DNA of 64,000 nucleotides from Prochlorococcus sp. AG-402-K21 (GTDB lineage Bacteria; Cyanobacteriota; Cyanobacteriia; PCC-6307; Cyanobiaceae). The position numbers were made by a program, and so were the translations under genes. The first letter of the stretch is position 1, and every line of letters begins with the position of its first letter. Positions 18,861 through 27,460 of the stretch are shown piece by piece. The notes under the pieces are model-generated. The model was given only the letters and a program-made list of their open reading frames with translations, searched no databases and had not been told where the DNA came from. The stretch covers positions 1 to 64,000 of the forward strand of contig QCII01000009.1 in the NCBI GenBank assembly GCA_003216775.1, in the 5' to 3' direction.

Positions 18861-20131
18861 GTCCTAACTCCAAAGGAGTTGAAATTCTTTCTATTGGAAC
18901 AGAGTTACTCTTAGGAAATATTATAAATACAAATGCTCAATGGATTTCTGAACAGTTATCTCAGTTAGGCTTAAATCACTTTAGGCAATCAACTGTAGGT
19001 GATAATTGTGATCGAATTATAAAAGTAATTCAAGAAATATCAAAAAGAAGTAATCTTCTAATTACAACTGGTGGCTTGGGACCTACCCCAGATGACTTAA
19101 CTACTGAAGCAATAGCCAAATCATTTAATGTAACTCTTTTTGAAAGACCGCACTTATGGGATGAAATCAAACAAAAACTTCCAAACTTAAAACTCCAGGA
19201 CGATTCATCTAGCTTAAGGAAACAATGTCTCTTCCCAAAAAATGCTCAAATAATTAATAACCCTAGGGGAACTGCCCCAGGAATGATATGGGAACCAATA
19301 AAAGGATTTACTATTCTTACTTTCCCTGGAGTACCAAGTGAAATGAAAACTATGTGGGAAGAGACGGCGTGTGATTTCATTAAAACGAAATTCTCAGATA
19401 ATTATTCCTTTTATTCAAATACTCTTAAATTTGCAGGTATTGGAGAATCTAGTGTTGCAGAAAAAATTAATAATCTATTAAATCTTAAAAACCCGACTGT
19501 TGCTCCATATGCAAACTTAGGAGAGGTTAAACTAAGAATCACAGCGCGAGCAAAGAATCATCTAGAAGCAAAAAATATAATTAAACCTGTTAAAGAAAAA
19601 TTAAAAAAAGATTTTTCGAAATTTATTTTTGGAGAGGATAATGACACTCTTCCTAGCGTTTTGATAAAAGAATTAACCGAGAGGAAACAAACTATTGTTT
19701 TTGCTGAATCCTGCACCGGAGGCCTTTTATCTTCATCACTAACATCAATATCAGGATCCTCTCAAGTTTTTCAAGGTAGTATTGTTTCCTACAGTAATGA
19801 GCTAAAAAATTCATTATTAAATATTTCTGAAGAAAAGCTGACAAAATATGGAGCTGTCTCTGAAGAAGTTTGTGAGGCCATGGCAATTAATGTAAAAGAG
19901 AAATTAGGAGCAGATTGGGCAATAGCGATTAGTGGAATAGCTGGACCAAACGGAGGCAGTCAAGATAAACCAGTTGGACTTGTCTATATCTCAATTTCAG
20001 GGCCAAATAATCATATAACTAATATTAAAAAACTATTTAACTCAACCCGAAATAGAGTAGAAATTCAAACACTAAGTGTAAATGTGTGTTTGAACAGCCT
20101 CAGATTAATCCTATTATCGAATAGTAAGTAA
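18857..20131 (+). CDS. cinA: CinA-like protein (competence/damage-inducible)
   Basis: 424 residues with two domains: an N-terminal MoCF/molybdopterin-binding-like domain (~1-170, with [15 protein letters not shown] and [13 protein letters not shown]) and a C-terminal CinA/PncC domain (~255-420, with [14 protein letters not shown] and [12 protein letters not shown]). Family knowledge: the C-domain can deamidate NMN and the N-domain can act as an ADP-ribose pyrophosphatase, both in NAD salvage. It is coupled to glyA by a 4-base overlap, and leuC follows after 13 bases. Confidence 0.92.
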   Translation: MSPNSKGVEILSIGTELLLGNIINTNAQWISEQLSQLGLNHFRQSTVGDNCDRIIKVIQEISKRSNLLITTGGLGPTPDDLTTEAIAKSFNVTLFERPHLWDEIKQKLPNLKLQDDSSSLRKQCLFPKNAQIINNPRGTAPGMIWEPIKGFTILTFPGVPSEMKTMWEETACDFIKTKFSDNYSFYSNTLKFAGIGESSVAEKINNLLNLKNPTVAPYANLGEVKLRITARAKNHLEAKNIIKPVKEKLKKDFSKFIFGEDNDTLPSVLIKELTERKQTIVFAESCTGGLLSSSLTSISGSSQVFQGSIVSYSNELKNSLLNISEEKLTKYGAVSEEVCEAMAINVKEKLGADWAIAISGIAGPNGGSQDKPVGLVYISISGPNNHITNIKKLFNSTRNRVEIQTLSVNVCLNSLRLILLSNSK

Positions 20132-20144
20132 CTATTTTTACAAA

Positions 20145-21551
20145 TTGAGTCAAGATACCCTATTTGATAAAGTTTGGGATTTACATAAAGTCTCAAGTCT
20201 TCCTGGAGGATCTGATCAAATATTTATTGGTCTTCATCTTATCCATGAAGTGACGAGTCCTCAAGCATTTGGCGCTTTAAAAGACAAAAATTTAAAAGTA
20301 AAATTCCCTGAAAGAACTGTTGCTACTGTTGATCATATTGTGCCAACAGATAATCAGAGCAGGCCTTTCAAAGATAATTTAGCTGAACAGATGATTGAGA
20401 CTCTTGAGAAGAATTGCTTAGAACATAAAATAAGATTTTTTAATATTGGTAGTGGTAATCAAGGAATAGTTCATGTAGTGGCGCCAGAATTAGGACTAAC
20501 TCAGCCAGGAATGTCAATCGCTTGCGGAGATTCTCATACTTCAACTCATGGAGCTTTTGGGTCAATTGCTTTTGGGATAGGTACAAGTCAAGTAAGAGAT
20601 GTTCTTGCTACCCAAACCATAGCCATGAACAAATTGAAAGTGAGGCAGATTTGGTGTGACAATAAATTATCTAATGGCGTCTATGCTAAAGATTTAGTGC
20701 TTCATATTATAAGTAAACTTGGTGTGAAAGCAGGAGTAGGTTTCGCATATGAATTCTCAGGGCCTGCGATAGACGAATTATCAATGGAAGAAAGGATGAC
20801 GATATGCAATATGTCTATCGAAGGAGGAGCAAGATGCGGCTATATTAATCCTGATGAAAAGACCTTTAGTTACATTAAAAATAAATTATGTGCTCCAAAA
20901 AATGAGCATTGGGATAAAGCTCTCACATGGTGGAAATCATTAAAAAGCAATGAAAATTCAATTTATGATGATGTAATTAAATTAGATGCTTCTAAAGTCG
21001 AACCAACCGTGACTTGGGGTATTACTCCCGGCCAAAGTATAAGCATTAATCAACAAATCCCTCTTTTAGATGACTTAGCCCCAAATGATAAATTAGTTGC
21101 AAAAGAGGCTTATGAATATATGAGTTTCAAGCCAGGACAATTAATAAAAGATACTCCTATAGACGTTTGTTTCATAGGTAGTTGCACAAATGGAAGAATC
21201 AGCGACTTAAGAGTTGCAGCTAAAGTATTAAAAGACAAAAAAGTATCAAAGAACGTTAAAGCATTTGTAGTTCCAGGTTCAGAAAAAGTGGCCACTGAAG
21301 CAAAACAAGAAGGAATTGATCAGATATTTAAGGATTCTGGATTTCAATGGAGAGAGCCTGGCTGCTCAATGTGTTTAGCAATGAATTCAGATAAGCTAAT
21401 AGGTAATCAAGTTAGTGCTAGTTCTAGTAATAGAAATTTTAAAGGTAGGCAAGGATCTCCCAGTGGAAGAACACTTCTCATGAGTCCAGCAATGGTTGCT
21501 GCTGCTGCAATTAATGGCAAAGTCAGTGACGTCAGGGAGTTTATCAACTGA
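20145..21551 (+). CDS. leuC: 3-isopropylmalate dehydratase large subunit
   Basis: An aconitase-family [4Fe-4S] enzyme of leucine synthesis. 468 residues from a TTG start at 20145, which gives the usual N-terminus ([12 protein letters not shown]); no ATG fits. Motifs: [13 protein letters not shown], and cluster cysteines in IGSCTNGR and [11 protein letters not shown]. Its TGA stop shares one base with the leuD ATG, so the subunits are translationally coupled. Confidence 0.96.
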   Translation: MSQDTLFDKVWDLHKVSSLPGGSDQIFIGLHLIHEVTSPQAFGALKDKNLKVKFPERTVATVDHIVPTDNQSRPFKDNLAEQMIETLEKNCLEHKIRFFNIGSGNQGIVHVVAPELGLTQPGMSIACGDSHTSTHGAFGSIAFGIGTSQVRDVLATQTIAMNKLKVRQIWCDNKLSNGVYAKDLVLHIISKLGVKAGVGFAYEFSGPAIDELSMEERMTICNMSIEGGARCGYINPDEKTFSYIKNKLCAPKNEHWDKALTWWKSLKSNENSIYDDVIKLDASKVEPTVTWGITPGQSISINQQIPLLDDLAPNDKLVAKEAYEYMSFKPGQLIKDTPIDVCFIGSCTNGRISDLRVAAKVLKDKKVSKNVKAFVVPGSEKVATEAKQEGIDQIFKDSGFQWREPGCSMCLAMNSDKLIGNQVSASSSNRNFKGRQGSPSGRTLLMSPAMVAAAAINGKVSDVREFIN

Positions 21552-22171
21552 TGAGATCAAAGTTTACCCCACCAATTGGAAAAATTTCAAACATCAACGG
21601 GCAATGTATATCCTTAATTGGTAACGACATTGATACAGATCGAATAATTCCAGCGCGTTTTTTAAAGTGTGTTAACTTTGATTCATTAGGGGAATATGTT
21701 TTTGAAGACGATCGAAAAACTTTAAAAGGAAAGCATCCTTTTGATCTAGAGGAAAACAAAAATAGCTCGATACTAGTTGTCAATAGTAATTTTGGATGTG
21801 GTTCCAGCAGAGAACATGCCCCCCAAGCGCTTATACGATGGGGTATAAAAGCAATCTTAGGCGAGAGTTTCGCCGACATTTTTTATAGTAACTGTATTGC
21901 GATAGGTATTCCATGTTTTACGCTACCTAAAAATTCAATAGAAGAAATACAAAAATATTGCCATAATCAATTTTTATTTTTAGAAATTGATCTGAAAAAA
22001 TCATTAGCAAAATCAAAATATTTAAATTTCAATCTTGAGATTAAGGAAAGCTCAAGAAAAATGTTTTTATCAGGTGAATGGGATGCTACAGCTACCTTAC
22101 TAGCAAACACTTCTTTAGTTGAAAAAAAATTTAAAGAACTACCTTATATCCAATTTTGTAATGATAATTAA
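21551..22171 (+). CDS. leuD: 3-isopropylmalate dehydratase small subunit
   Basis: 206 residues, the swivelling-domain partner of LeuC. Motifs: GNDIDTDRIIPARFLK near the N-terminus and the substrate loop FGCGSSREHAPQAL. Last gene of the glyA-cinA-leuC-leuD run; the two downstream psb genes are on the other strand. Confidence 0.96.
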   Translation: MRSKFTPPIGKISNINGQCISLIGNDIDTDRIIPARFLKCVNFDSLGEYVFEDDRKTLKGKHPFDLEENKNSSILVVNSNFGCGSSREHAPQALIRWGIKAILGESFADIFYSNCIAIGIPCFTLPKNSIEEIQKYCHNQFLFLEIDLKKSLAKSKYLNFNLEIKESSRKMFLSGEWDATATLLANTSLVEKKFKELPYIQFCNDN

Positions 22172-22255
22172 AAACTTTTAAAAAAAAATTTAAAAATTAA
22201 AAAGATGTAATCTTGTGATTTTTTTTAATTTTGTGATATGGAAATACTTCTAAAA

Positions 22256-22384
22256 TTAATCTTGAGGACTTTCTAAGTCTTTTCTATTAGGTGTCCTAGT
22301 TGGATCACTTGCTAAAAATCCGAATAGAAAGATTCCAACAAAGAAAAATACAATAGTGTATACAGAAATTTTAAGGGCAAGCAT
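22256..22384 (-). CDS. psbI: photosystem II reaction centre protein PsbI
   Basis: A 42-residue protein read on the minus strand from ATG at 22384 ([16 protein letters not shown]) to TAA at 22256-22258. One membrane helix is followed by the signature [16 protein letters not shown]. PsbI is an early-assembling one-helix subunit next to D1. It is shorter than common gene-calling cut-offs. Its neighbours are also PSII-related (psbN, psbH). Confidence 0.97.
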
Positions 22385-22491
22385 GGAAATACGTGTGCTG
22401 ACAGATTTATATCTTATTAAATTTATATTTAAATTATGGTAAAAGGTTTACTTTTTGTATTTTTGGAAAATTTTGAAATACTTTAAAAATA

Positions 22492-22644
22492 TTAATCGTC
22501 ATGATCATCCCAAGGATCTGTAAGCTTTGCAGCTTTTGGACCAAATGCAGTCCAAAGACCAAAACCAGTTAATGCTAGAAGTAATGCCAGAATTGTTACT
22601 GCGATAGAAACTGCAGGATCTGGAGCGGATGATAAAGTTTGCAT
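22492..22644 (-). CDS. psbN: PsbN, photosystem II assembly protein
   Basis: 50 residues from ATG at 22644 to TAA at 22492-22494. One hydrophobic helix (~12-32) is followed by LWTAFGPKAAKLTDPWDDHDD, matching the PsbN C-terminal pattern (YTAFG...L.DPF..H.D). PsbN is needed for PSII assembly or repair but is not a subunit of the mature complex. It is divergent from psbH, with 80 bases between the starts, as in other cyanobacteria and plastids where psbN is opposite psbH. Confidence 0.95.
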   Translation of the reverse strand: MQTLSSAPDPAVSIAVTILALLLALTGFGLWTAFGPKAAKLTDPWDDHDD

Positions 22645-22724
22645 CAATTTTGCTAAGTTTGTAAACAATTTATGTATAAGTTCTTATACAATAGCGAAAT
22701 AATATTCGATTTAGTGAATTCAAC

Positions 22725-22925
22725 ATGGGTCAAAAAACAGCCTTAGGAAGTCTTTTAAAAGCAATTGGCAATTCAGGTCAAGGTAAAGTTGTACCTGGTT
22801 GGGGAGCAGTTCCTGTGATGACGGTCATAGGATTACTACTTCTTGTCTTTTTAGTAATTCTCCTACAAATTTATAACCAATCCCTTCTACTACAAGGTTT
22901 TTCAGTGGATTGGAACGGAAACTAA
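22725..22925 (+). CDS. psbH: photosystem II protein PsbH
   Basis: 66 residues with a polar N-terminus ([25 protein letters not shown]) and one membrane helix (~31-51), then a short lumenal tail. The [10 protein letters not shown] entry to the helix is the PsbH hallmark. PsbH is a one-helix PSII subunit near CP47 that helps stabilise the QB site. A weak hairpin with a T run follows at 22968. Confidence 0.97.
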
Positions 22926-22967
22926 ATTTCTTAAAACTTCTATAAGTTTATATTTTATTTGGAAACT

Positions 22968-22992
22968 CCTAAATAAACTTTTAGGGATTTTT
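22968..22992 (+). terminator. possible terminator after psbH
   Basis: A 6-bp stem CCTAAA/TTTAGG (22968-22973 with 22980-22985) is followed within three bases by TTTTT. The stem is short and AT-rich, so this is a modest candidate. Confidence 0.4.
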
Positions 22993-23056
22993 ATATTTTG
23001 GTTATATTTTGCTTGTTTATTTATAATTCTCAATGAAAGAGATTTAGAAATACATT

Positions 23057-23662
23057 ATGAATGAAATATATCTAATTGGGTTGGGAAATCCAGGTAAAAA
23101 ATATTCAAGAAATAGACATAACATAGGTTTTTTATTACTTAAGAAACTCTCAAAAAAATATAATTCAGATTTTGTATTAAAAGACAAACTTAAAAGTTAT
23201 TGCTCGGAGTTTAGAATCAAAGATTCTACTTACAAGTTATTTTTACCCAATACATTTATGAATGATAGTGGTGATGCTGTCCGAACAATAGTTGATTGGT
23301 ATAAAGTTAATTTAGATCAGCTTTTTATAATAGTCGATGATAAAGATCTTCCCGTTGGAAAAATAAGATTTAGAAAAAAAGGGAGCTCAGGCGGACATAA
23401 TGGGCTTAAAAGCATCATTGAAAAATTGCAAACTCGTAATTTCAATAGGATCAGGATTGGGATTGGATCCCCTCCCTCCATTAACGGAAAAAATAATTTC
23501 AATACTATTTCTCATGTATTAGGCAATATTTCTCTAGAAGAAAAATTAAAATTGGATAAAGTATATAACAAGGTCATAGAATCCCTTGAAAGATTAAATA
23601 CTAAAAAAGAAGAATTTATAATTCATGAATTAAATTCTTTTGACAAAGACGAAATTTCATAA
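23057..23662 (+). CDS. pth: peptidyl-tRNA hydrolase
   Basis: 201 residues. It releases peptides from tRNAs that dropped off the ribosome. Motifs: LIGLGNPGKKYSRNRHNIGF at the N-terminus (catalytic His), PNTFMNDSGDAV, VDDKDLPVGKIRF (catalytic Asp) and GSSGGHNGLKSI. The next gene begins at the base after its stop codon. Confidence 0.96.
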   Translation: MNEIYLIGLGNPGKKYSRNRHNIGFLLLKKLSKKYNSDFVLKDKLKSYCSEFRIKDSTYKLFLPNTFMNDSGDAVRTIVDWYKVNLDQLFIIVDDKDLPVGKIRFRKKGSSGGHNGLKSIIEKLQTRNFNRIRIGIGSPPSINGKNNFNTISHVLGNISLEEKLKLDKVYNKVIESLERLNTKKEEFIIHELNSFDKDEIS

Positions 23663-23920
23663 ATGCGATCAAAGCCAGAAACAACAGCCAATGTAAGTAT
23701 TAAAGAATATTGTTTTTCAAAAAAGCAAATTAAAGGAATTGTAGAAGCTAGTCAATTTAAATGGACTTTTACTTGGTCATTTAATAAAGGCCTATTATTA
23801 GTTAACCCTCCTTTGGGAAGAGCATTAATTGAGGATGCCTTATTGAGATTTTTATTAAAAAAAGATTACGAGCTTGAGGCGGGTAATGAATACAAGTTCA
23901 CTATTTCAGCCAAGTTTTAA
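23663..23920 (+). CDS. small conserved cyanobacterial protein, DUF3146-like
   Basis: 85 residues. The pattern FKWTFTWSFNKGLLLVNPPLGRALIEDALLRFL (given here only as a description of residues ~32-64: paired aromatic strands, then PPLGRALIED) matches what I remember of the cyanobacteria-only DUF3146 family. It starts immediately after the pth stop and is probably co-transcribed. The last 20 bases overlap the convergent RuvC-like gene. Function unknown. Confidence 0.7.
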   Translation: MRSKPETTANVSIKEYCFSKKQIKGIVEASQFKWTFTWSFNKGLLLVNPPLGRALIEDALLRFLLKKDYELEAGNEYKFTISAKF

Positions 23921-24338
23921 TATCTATATTTTGATCCAAAGTAAACTTTATTTTACAATAATCCTCTAAAATTATTAGGGCTGATATCGCATCTAAGTTT
24001 TTATTAAGAATAAAAAACTCTCTAGGAATTAAAAACTTCAAACCCTTAATTGGAAAAAGTTCAAAATATCTTGATTTAGCTCGAAAAGTAGTATTTTTTT
24101 CTTCAAAAGTTATTATTTCTTTTTTAAAAAAATCCAATTTTTCCCTAATCTCTCGACTCGTAGTACCATTACCAATAATAATTTTTGATATATCTTCAAA
24201 GGTAGTTAATTTTCTGACATATTCATCAATTAAGTCACTTTTAATAATGATGGCTTTATTAACTTTTTTTTTACCTATTTCAGCTAAAACTAAACCGCAT
24301 TTAAATTTACCAGGATCTATAGATAATAATTTAAACAT
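23901..24338 (-). CDS. RuvC/YqgF-like (RNase H-fold) putative nuclease
   Basis: 145 residues. The N-terminal LLSIDPGKFKCGLVL (Asp8), a central FEEKNTT that resembles the YqgF VDE.LTT motif, and a C-terminal DAISALII Asp motif give the three-acid layout of the RuvC/YqgF fold. It is not a clear RuvX or RuvC ortholog. It lies 6 bases downstream of the DUF3084-like gene on the same strand and is likely co-transcribed with it. A role in RNA processing or recombination is only inference from the fold. Confidence 0.6.
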   Translation of the reverse strand: MFKLLSIDPGKFKCGLVLAEIGKKKVNKAIIIKSDLIDEYVRKLTTFEDISKIIIGNGTTSREIREKLDFFKKEIITFEEKNTTFRAKSRYFELFPIKGLKFLIPREFFILNKNLDAISALIILEDYCKIKFTLDQNIDIKTWLK

Positions 24339-24344
24339 AATAAA

Positions 24345-25304
24345 TTATAGTCTCGTAACATTTAAATCAACTATTATTGGGTCTGCAGTTTTACTATCTT
24401 TTAGAGATACAACCTCAAATCGATATTTAAGATCTTTATTTATCTCTAAAGAATCTCTAATTTTTTTAAAAACGTCTCCTCTTGTATTAATCTCATTAAC
24501 AATAGATCCTTTTAACTTGATTTCATCTCTAGTTTTTCTCAACAAAGTTTTAATTTTTGTATTGATATTTTTATAATCAAGATCTTTTTTGTCAATAATT
24601 TCGCTCGTAATAACTTCTCCTCTTCTGACGATAATTTTATTTTGAAGCAACTCTGGATATACAAATACAAAATCATCTCCTTTCAAAACATTAGTTGCTG
24701 ATTTAATCAATAATATCCAATCACCCCCTTTTGCTGTAATTCCTTCAATTTCAGAAATATCACTAGGTCTCCATAAAAGAATATTTTTTATTTCTTTTTT
24801 ACTAGGGATAACAATTTTTTGAACATATCTATCTGCACTATTGTAAATCTTGCCTAGATTTAATTTTATATTTGGATTAGAAGTAATTTTTGCAATAAAT
24901 AAAGTTTGCCCTCTTTTAAAAACTACATTTCCTCTTCTAAATTCCTTAACATCACTTTTTAACTTATTTAATTCTTTTTCTTTATAATTAATCTTATCTT
25001 CCAGCCTCTTCCTTTCTTCCTGCAAAGGAACCAATGCTTTTTTACTTTCATCCAGAGTTTTTTGTAAAAAAGGAATATCAACAAAAAGTCTTTGCCTAAA
25101 TTCTTCACTAACTAGAAGCAATAATCCTATAGATATCGAACTAATAAAACCCCCAGTTATTATAGTTACTATTGTTGCTGTTTTCTTTGGTCTTAATTTT
25201 AAGATACTAAATCTTGATTTCCCAATCTTTGTGCCAAGCAGATCCCCAAATGGTGCAATTAAACCTCCAAGTAATATTAAAAAAACAATTAAGATCCAGG
25301 CCAC
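24345..25304 (-). CDS. membrane-anchored coiled-coil protein, DUF3084-like
   Basis: 319 residues. Two N-terminal membrane helices (~3-23 and ~43-65), separated by a basic loop with KLRPKKTATIV, are followed by a coiled coil (~85-125, rich in E, K and L) and a mixed alpha/beta C-terminal part. This matches the cyanobacterial DUF3084 family. Function unknown. The order DUF3084-like then RuvC-like gene suggests a two-gene operon. Confidence 0.75.
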   Translation of the reverse strand: MAWILIVFLILLGGLIAPFGDLLGTKIGKSRFSILKLRPKKTATIVTIITGGFISSISIGLLLLVSEEFRQRLFVDIPFLQKTLDESKKALVPLQEERKRLEDKINYKEKELNKLKSDVKEFRRGNVVFKRGQTLFIAKITSNPNIKLNLGKIYNSADRYVQKIVIPSKKEIKNILLWRPSDISEIEGITAKGGDWILLIKSATNVLKGDDFVFVYPELLQNKIIVRRGEVITSEIIDKKDLDYKNINTKIKTLLRKTRDEIKLKGSIVNEINTRGDVFKKIRDSLEINKDLKYRFEVVSLKDSKTADPIIVDLNVTRL

Positions 25305-25343
25305 ACTGTTTCATAGACTCTATACATCATAATTAATGATGAA

Positions 25344-26078
25344 TCAATTAAACCTTTTTGCAAGAGCTATTGGGTCAAATACTGTAATCTTTTTTCTTTC
25401 AATAGTGAGGAGACCGGAATCCTTTAAGTCTCCCAGTAATCTTGTAATCGTTACTCTTGTTGAACCGATAGCTTCAGCAATCGCTTGATGCGAAAGCCTC
25501 AAGTCAATTGTAATTCCTTTTTCACTTGCAACTCCAAAGTCTCTACAAAGAACCATTAAAAAGCTTACCAAACGAGAAGACATATCTCTATGAGTAAGAG
25601 TTTCTATCATTGTCTCTGTTTGTAAGATCCTACTTGAAAGCCCCTGCAATAGTAGTAGTCCTACTGATGCATCAGCTTCTATTGCTCTTAAAACAGAATT
25701 TGCAGGAGCTGTTATCATTTCGACTCTTGTGAAAGCTATTGAATGATAAAAACGATCAGATCTATGACCTGTTAAAAGTGATAAAACACCAAAGAGACTA
25801 TTCTCTCTTAGTAGAGCAACTGTTATTTCTTCTCCTGACTCATAAACTCTTGACAACCTCACCGCTCCTCTTCTTATCAGGTAAACTCTCTCAGCAGGAT
25901 CCCCAGGAAAAAAAATTGTTTTAGATCTTTCAACCATTTCTGTACTTGCACCCTCTAGACCTTTAATAACTTCCATTAAAGTTCTATTGATTGGAAAACG
26001 TTCTCCAACAGAGTTAATTTTACTTTGTCCTGTTTGTTGCGAACTAAAGCTGCTGAATGCTCGAGAAGAGGGTATCAT
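25344..26078 (-). CDS. ntcA: global nitrogen regulator NtcA
   Basis: A CRP/FNR-family activator of nitrogen-assimilation genes, responding to 2-oxoglutarate and PipX. The ATG at 26078 gives 244 residues, [14 protein letters not shown]..., close to other cyanobacterial NtcA. An in-frame ATG 63 bases upstream is unlikely because it lies upstream of the apparent NtcA-type promoter. The effector domain (~30-150) has [22 protein letters not shown] and the C-terminal helix-turn-helix has [24 protein letters not shown]-type sequence at ~191-213. It is divergent from the CobO-like/dcd/thyX operon. Confidence 0.97.
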   Translation of the reverse strand: MIPSSRAFSSFSSQQTGQSKINSVGERFPINRTLMEVIKGLEGASTEMVERSKTIFFPGDPAERVYLIRRGAVRLSRVYESGEEITVALLRENSLFGVLSLLTGHRSDRFYHSIAFTRVEMITAPANSVLRAIEADASVGLLLLQGLSSRILQTETMIETLTHRDMSSRLVSFLMVLCRDFGVASEKGITIDLRLSHQAIAEAIGSTRVTITRLLGDLKDSGLLTIERKKITVFDPIALAKRFN

Positions 26079-26097
26079 AAATATCTTTAATATTAAA

Positions 26098-26139
26098 AAC
26101 TTAAGAAGACAGCTTGAAATTTCTTGTATCAACAGTAAC
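26098..26139 (-). promoter_or_regulatory. NtcA-activated (autoregulated) promoter of ntcA
   Basis: On the minus strand a box GTT-N8-TAC (26139-26126), one base off the GTA-N8-TAC consensus, is followed after exactly 22 bases by TAAGTT (26103-26098), a TAN3T -10 element. This is the textbook class II NtcA-dependent architecture. The transcript would start about 10-15 bases before the ATG at 26078. Confidence 0.7.
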
Positions 26140-26214
26140 AATTTTCAATTCTTATCAATTTCTCCAGTAACTTATCTTGATTAGTTTAAACTTTCCCAAA
26201 TCTTTTTTAAGTAA

Positions 26215-26254
26215 AATTACACTATATGCAGTGTAATTAAATTCAACTTATACT
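26215..26254 (+). promoter_or_regulatory. promoter with NrdR-box-like palindrome for the CobO-like/dcd/thyX operon
   Basis: A perfect 9-bp inverted repeat AATTACACT/AGTGTAATT (26215-26223 and 26230-26238) with a 6-base spacer sits over the -35 position of a clear -10, TATACT (26249-26254). The core ACACTATATGCAGTGT agrees with the bacterial NrdR-box consensus as I remember it at 14 of 16 positions. A ribosome site AAGGA follows at 26265-26269. Confidence 0.55.
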
Positions 26255-26279
26255 GCATCTAGAAAGGAAATCTAAAATA

Positions 26280-26861
26280 ATGGTCATTAGTTCATCTAAT
26301 AGTTATTTCAAAGGTAATCTTGATGTTGTAAAAGTAAATAATCCCAGCAAAATAAACGTTAAAAGATTTGCACAAAACGGACAAATTCATATCTATCAAT
26401 CTTCTTATAGAGGAAGCTACTCTTCTATTATTAGAGATTCACTAAGAAATGCTGCCCTTGGTAGGAAAGTTCTTTTAGTACAATTTATGAAAGGAGGAGT
26501 TAAACAAGGGGTTGCCAATGCCGTAAAGCTTTGTGGAAATTTAACTTGGGTAAGGTCATCACATTCTTTTGATCTATATAATCCTGAAGAAATTAAAAAT
26601 GATAAAAATTTAAAAGAATCTATTCATGAATCTACTCATGAATTATGGAATTTTTGTAAAAAAGAATTGCTGTCTGGTGAAAAGGATCAAATCATACTTG
26701 ATGAAATTTTTCTTGCAATTGAGATGAAGATTATTGATAAGGATGATTTGATTTCAACACTTGAAAACCGATTTATATCAGGAGATGTAATCCTTACTGG
26801 TACGGGTATTCCTAAAGATTTATTATTAATGGCCAACCAAATTACTGAACTTCGCTCATAA
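26280..26861 (+). CDS. CobO/BtuR-like protein with degenerate P-loop
   Basis: 193 residues that align along their length with the CobA/CobO/BtuR corrinoid adenosyltransferase family: LGRKVLLVQFMKGG (~60-73), IILDEIF (~138-144, Walker B) and ILTGTGIPKDLLLMANQITELR at the C-terminus. However, the Walker A motif GxGKGKT is absent; the equivalent residues ~41-49 read SSYRGSYSS. Loss of the P-loop lysine makes ordinary ATP-dependent Co-adenosylation doubtful. It is the first gene of a tight operon with dcd (4-base gap) and thyX, and is divergent from ntcA. It may have a different or regulatory role. Confidence 0.7.
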   Translation: MVISSSNSYFKGNLDVVKVNNPSKINVKRFAQNGQIHIYQSSYRGSYSSIIRDSLRNAALGRKVLLVQFMKGGVKQGVANAVKLCGNLTWVRSSHSFDLYNPEEIKNDKNLKESIHESTHELWNFCKKELLSGEKDQIILDEIFLAIEMKIIDKDDLISTLENRFISGDVILTGTGIPKDLLLMANQITELRS

Positions 26862-26865
26862 AAAA

Positions 26866-27459
26866 ATGCTTAAAAATGATCTCTGGATAAATCAAAAGGC
26901 CTCCGAAGGAATGATAAGTCCCTTCCAAGCAAATTTAGTTCGGCATCTTGAGCCCGATAATCGACAAAAGCCAGTTCTAAGCTACGGATGTTCCTCTTAT
27001 GGATATGATTTAAGACTTTCATCAAAAGAATTTCTTATTTTTAGGCATATTCCTGGTACAGTAATGAATCCCAAAAAGTTTAATCCTGATAATTTAGAAA
27101 AAACTGTCCTTCACCATGATAAAGATGGAGACTTTTTTATTCTCCCTGCTCACTCCTATGGTTTAGGAGTAGCATTAGAAAAAATGAAAGTACCAGAAAA
27201 TATAACTGTCATTTGTATAGGCAAAAGTACATATGCACGATTAGGAATAATAGTTAATACAACGCCAGCCGAAGCGGGATGGGAGGGCCACCTCACTTTA
27301 GAATTCAGTAATAGTTCAGGTGCAGATTGCAGGATTTATGCCAATGAGGGGATCTGCCAACTACTATTTTTTGAGGGTGATCCTTGCTCTACAACTTATA
27401 ACGATAGAAAGGGAAAATATCAAAATCAACCAGAAAAAGTAACTCTAGCAAAGATCTAA
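26866..27459 (+). CDS. dcd: dCTP deaminase
   Basis: 197 residues. It converts dCTP to dUTP, feeding dUMP to ThyX downstream. Motifs: LSYGCSSYGYDLRLS (~44-58), IGKSTYARLGI and the catalytic-region TTPAEAGWEGHLTLEFSN. A dCTP deaminase trimer needs no metal. It is sandwiched between the CobO-like gene and thyX with gaps of 4 and 1 bases, so the operon makes thymidylate precursors. Confidence 0.95.
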   Translation: MLKNDLWINQKASEGMISPFQANLVRHLEPDNRQKPVLSYGCSSYGYDLRLSSKEFLIFRHIPGTVMNPKKFNPDNLEKTVLHHDKDGDFFILPAHSYGLGVALEKMKVPENITVICIGKSTYARLGIIVNTTPAEAGWEGHLTLEFSNSSGADCRIYANEGICQLLFFEGDPCSTTYNDRKGKYQNQPEKVTLAKI

Positions 27460-27460
27460 A

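Noticed and set aside
26079-26141. Upstream ATG at 26141 as the ntcA start
   Set aside because: It overlaps the NtcA-type promoter elements and adds residues not found in typical NtcA.
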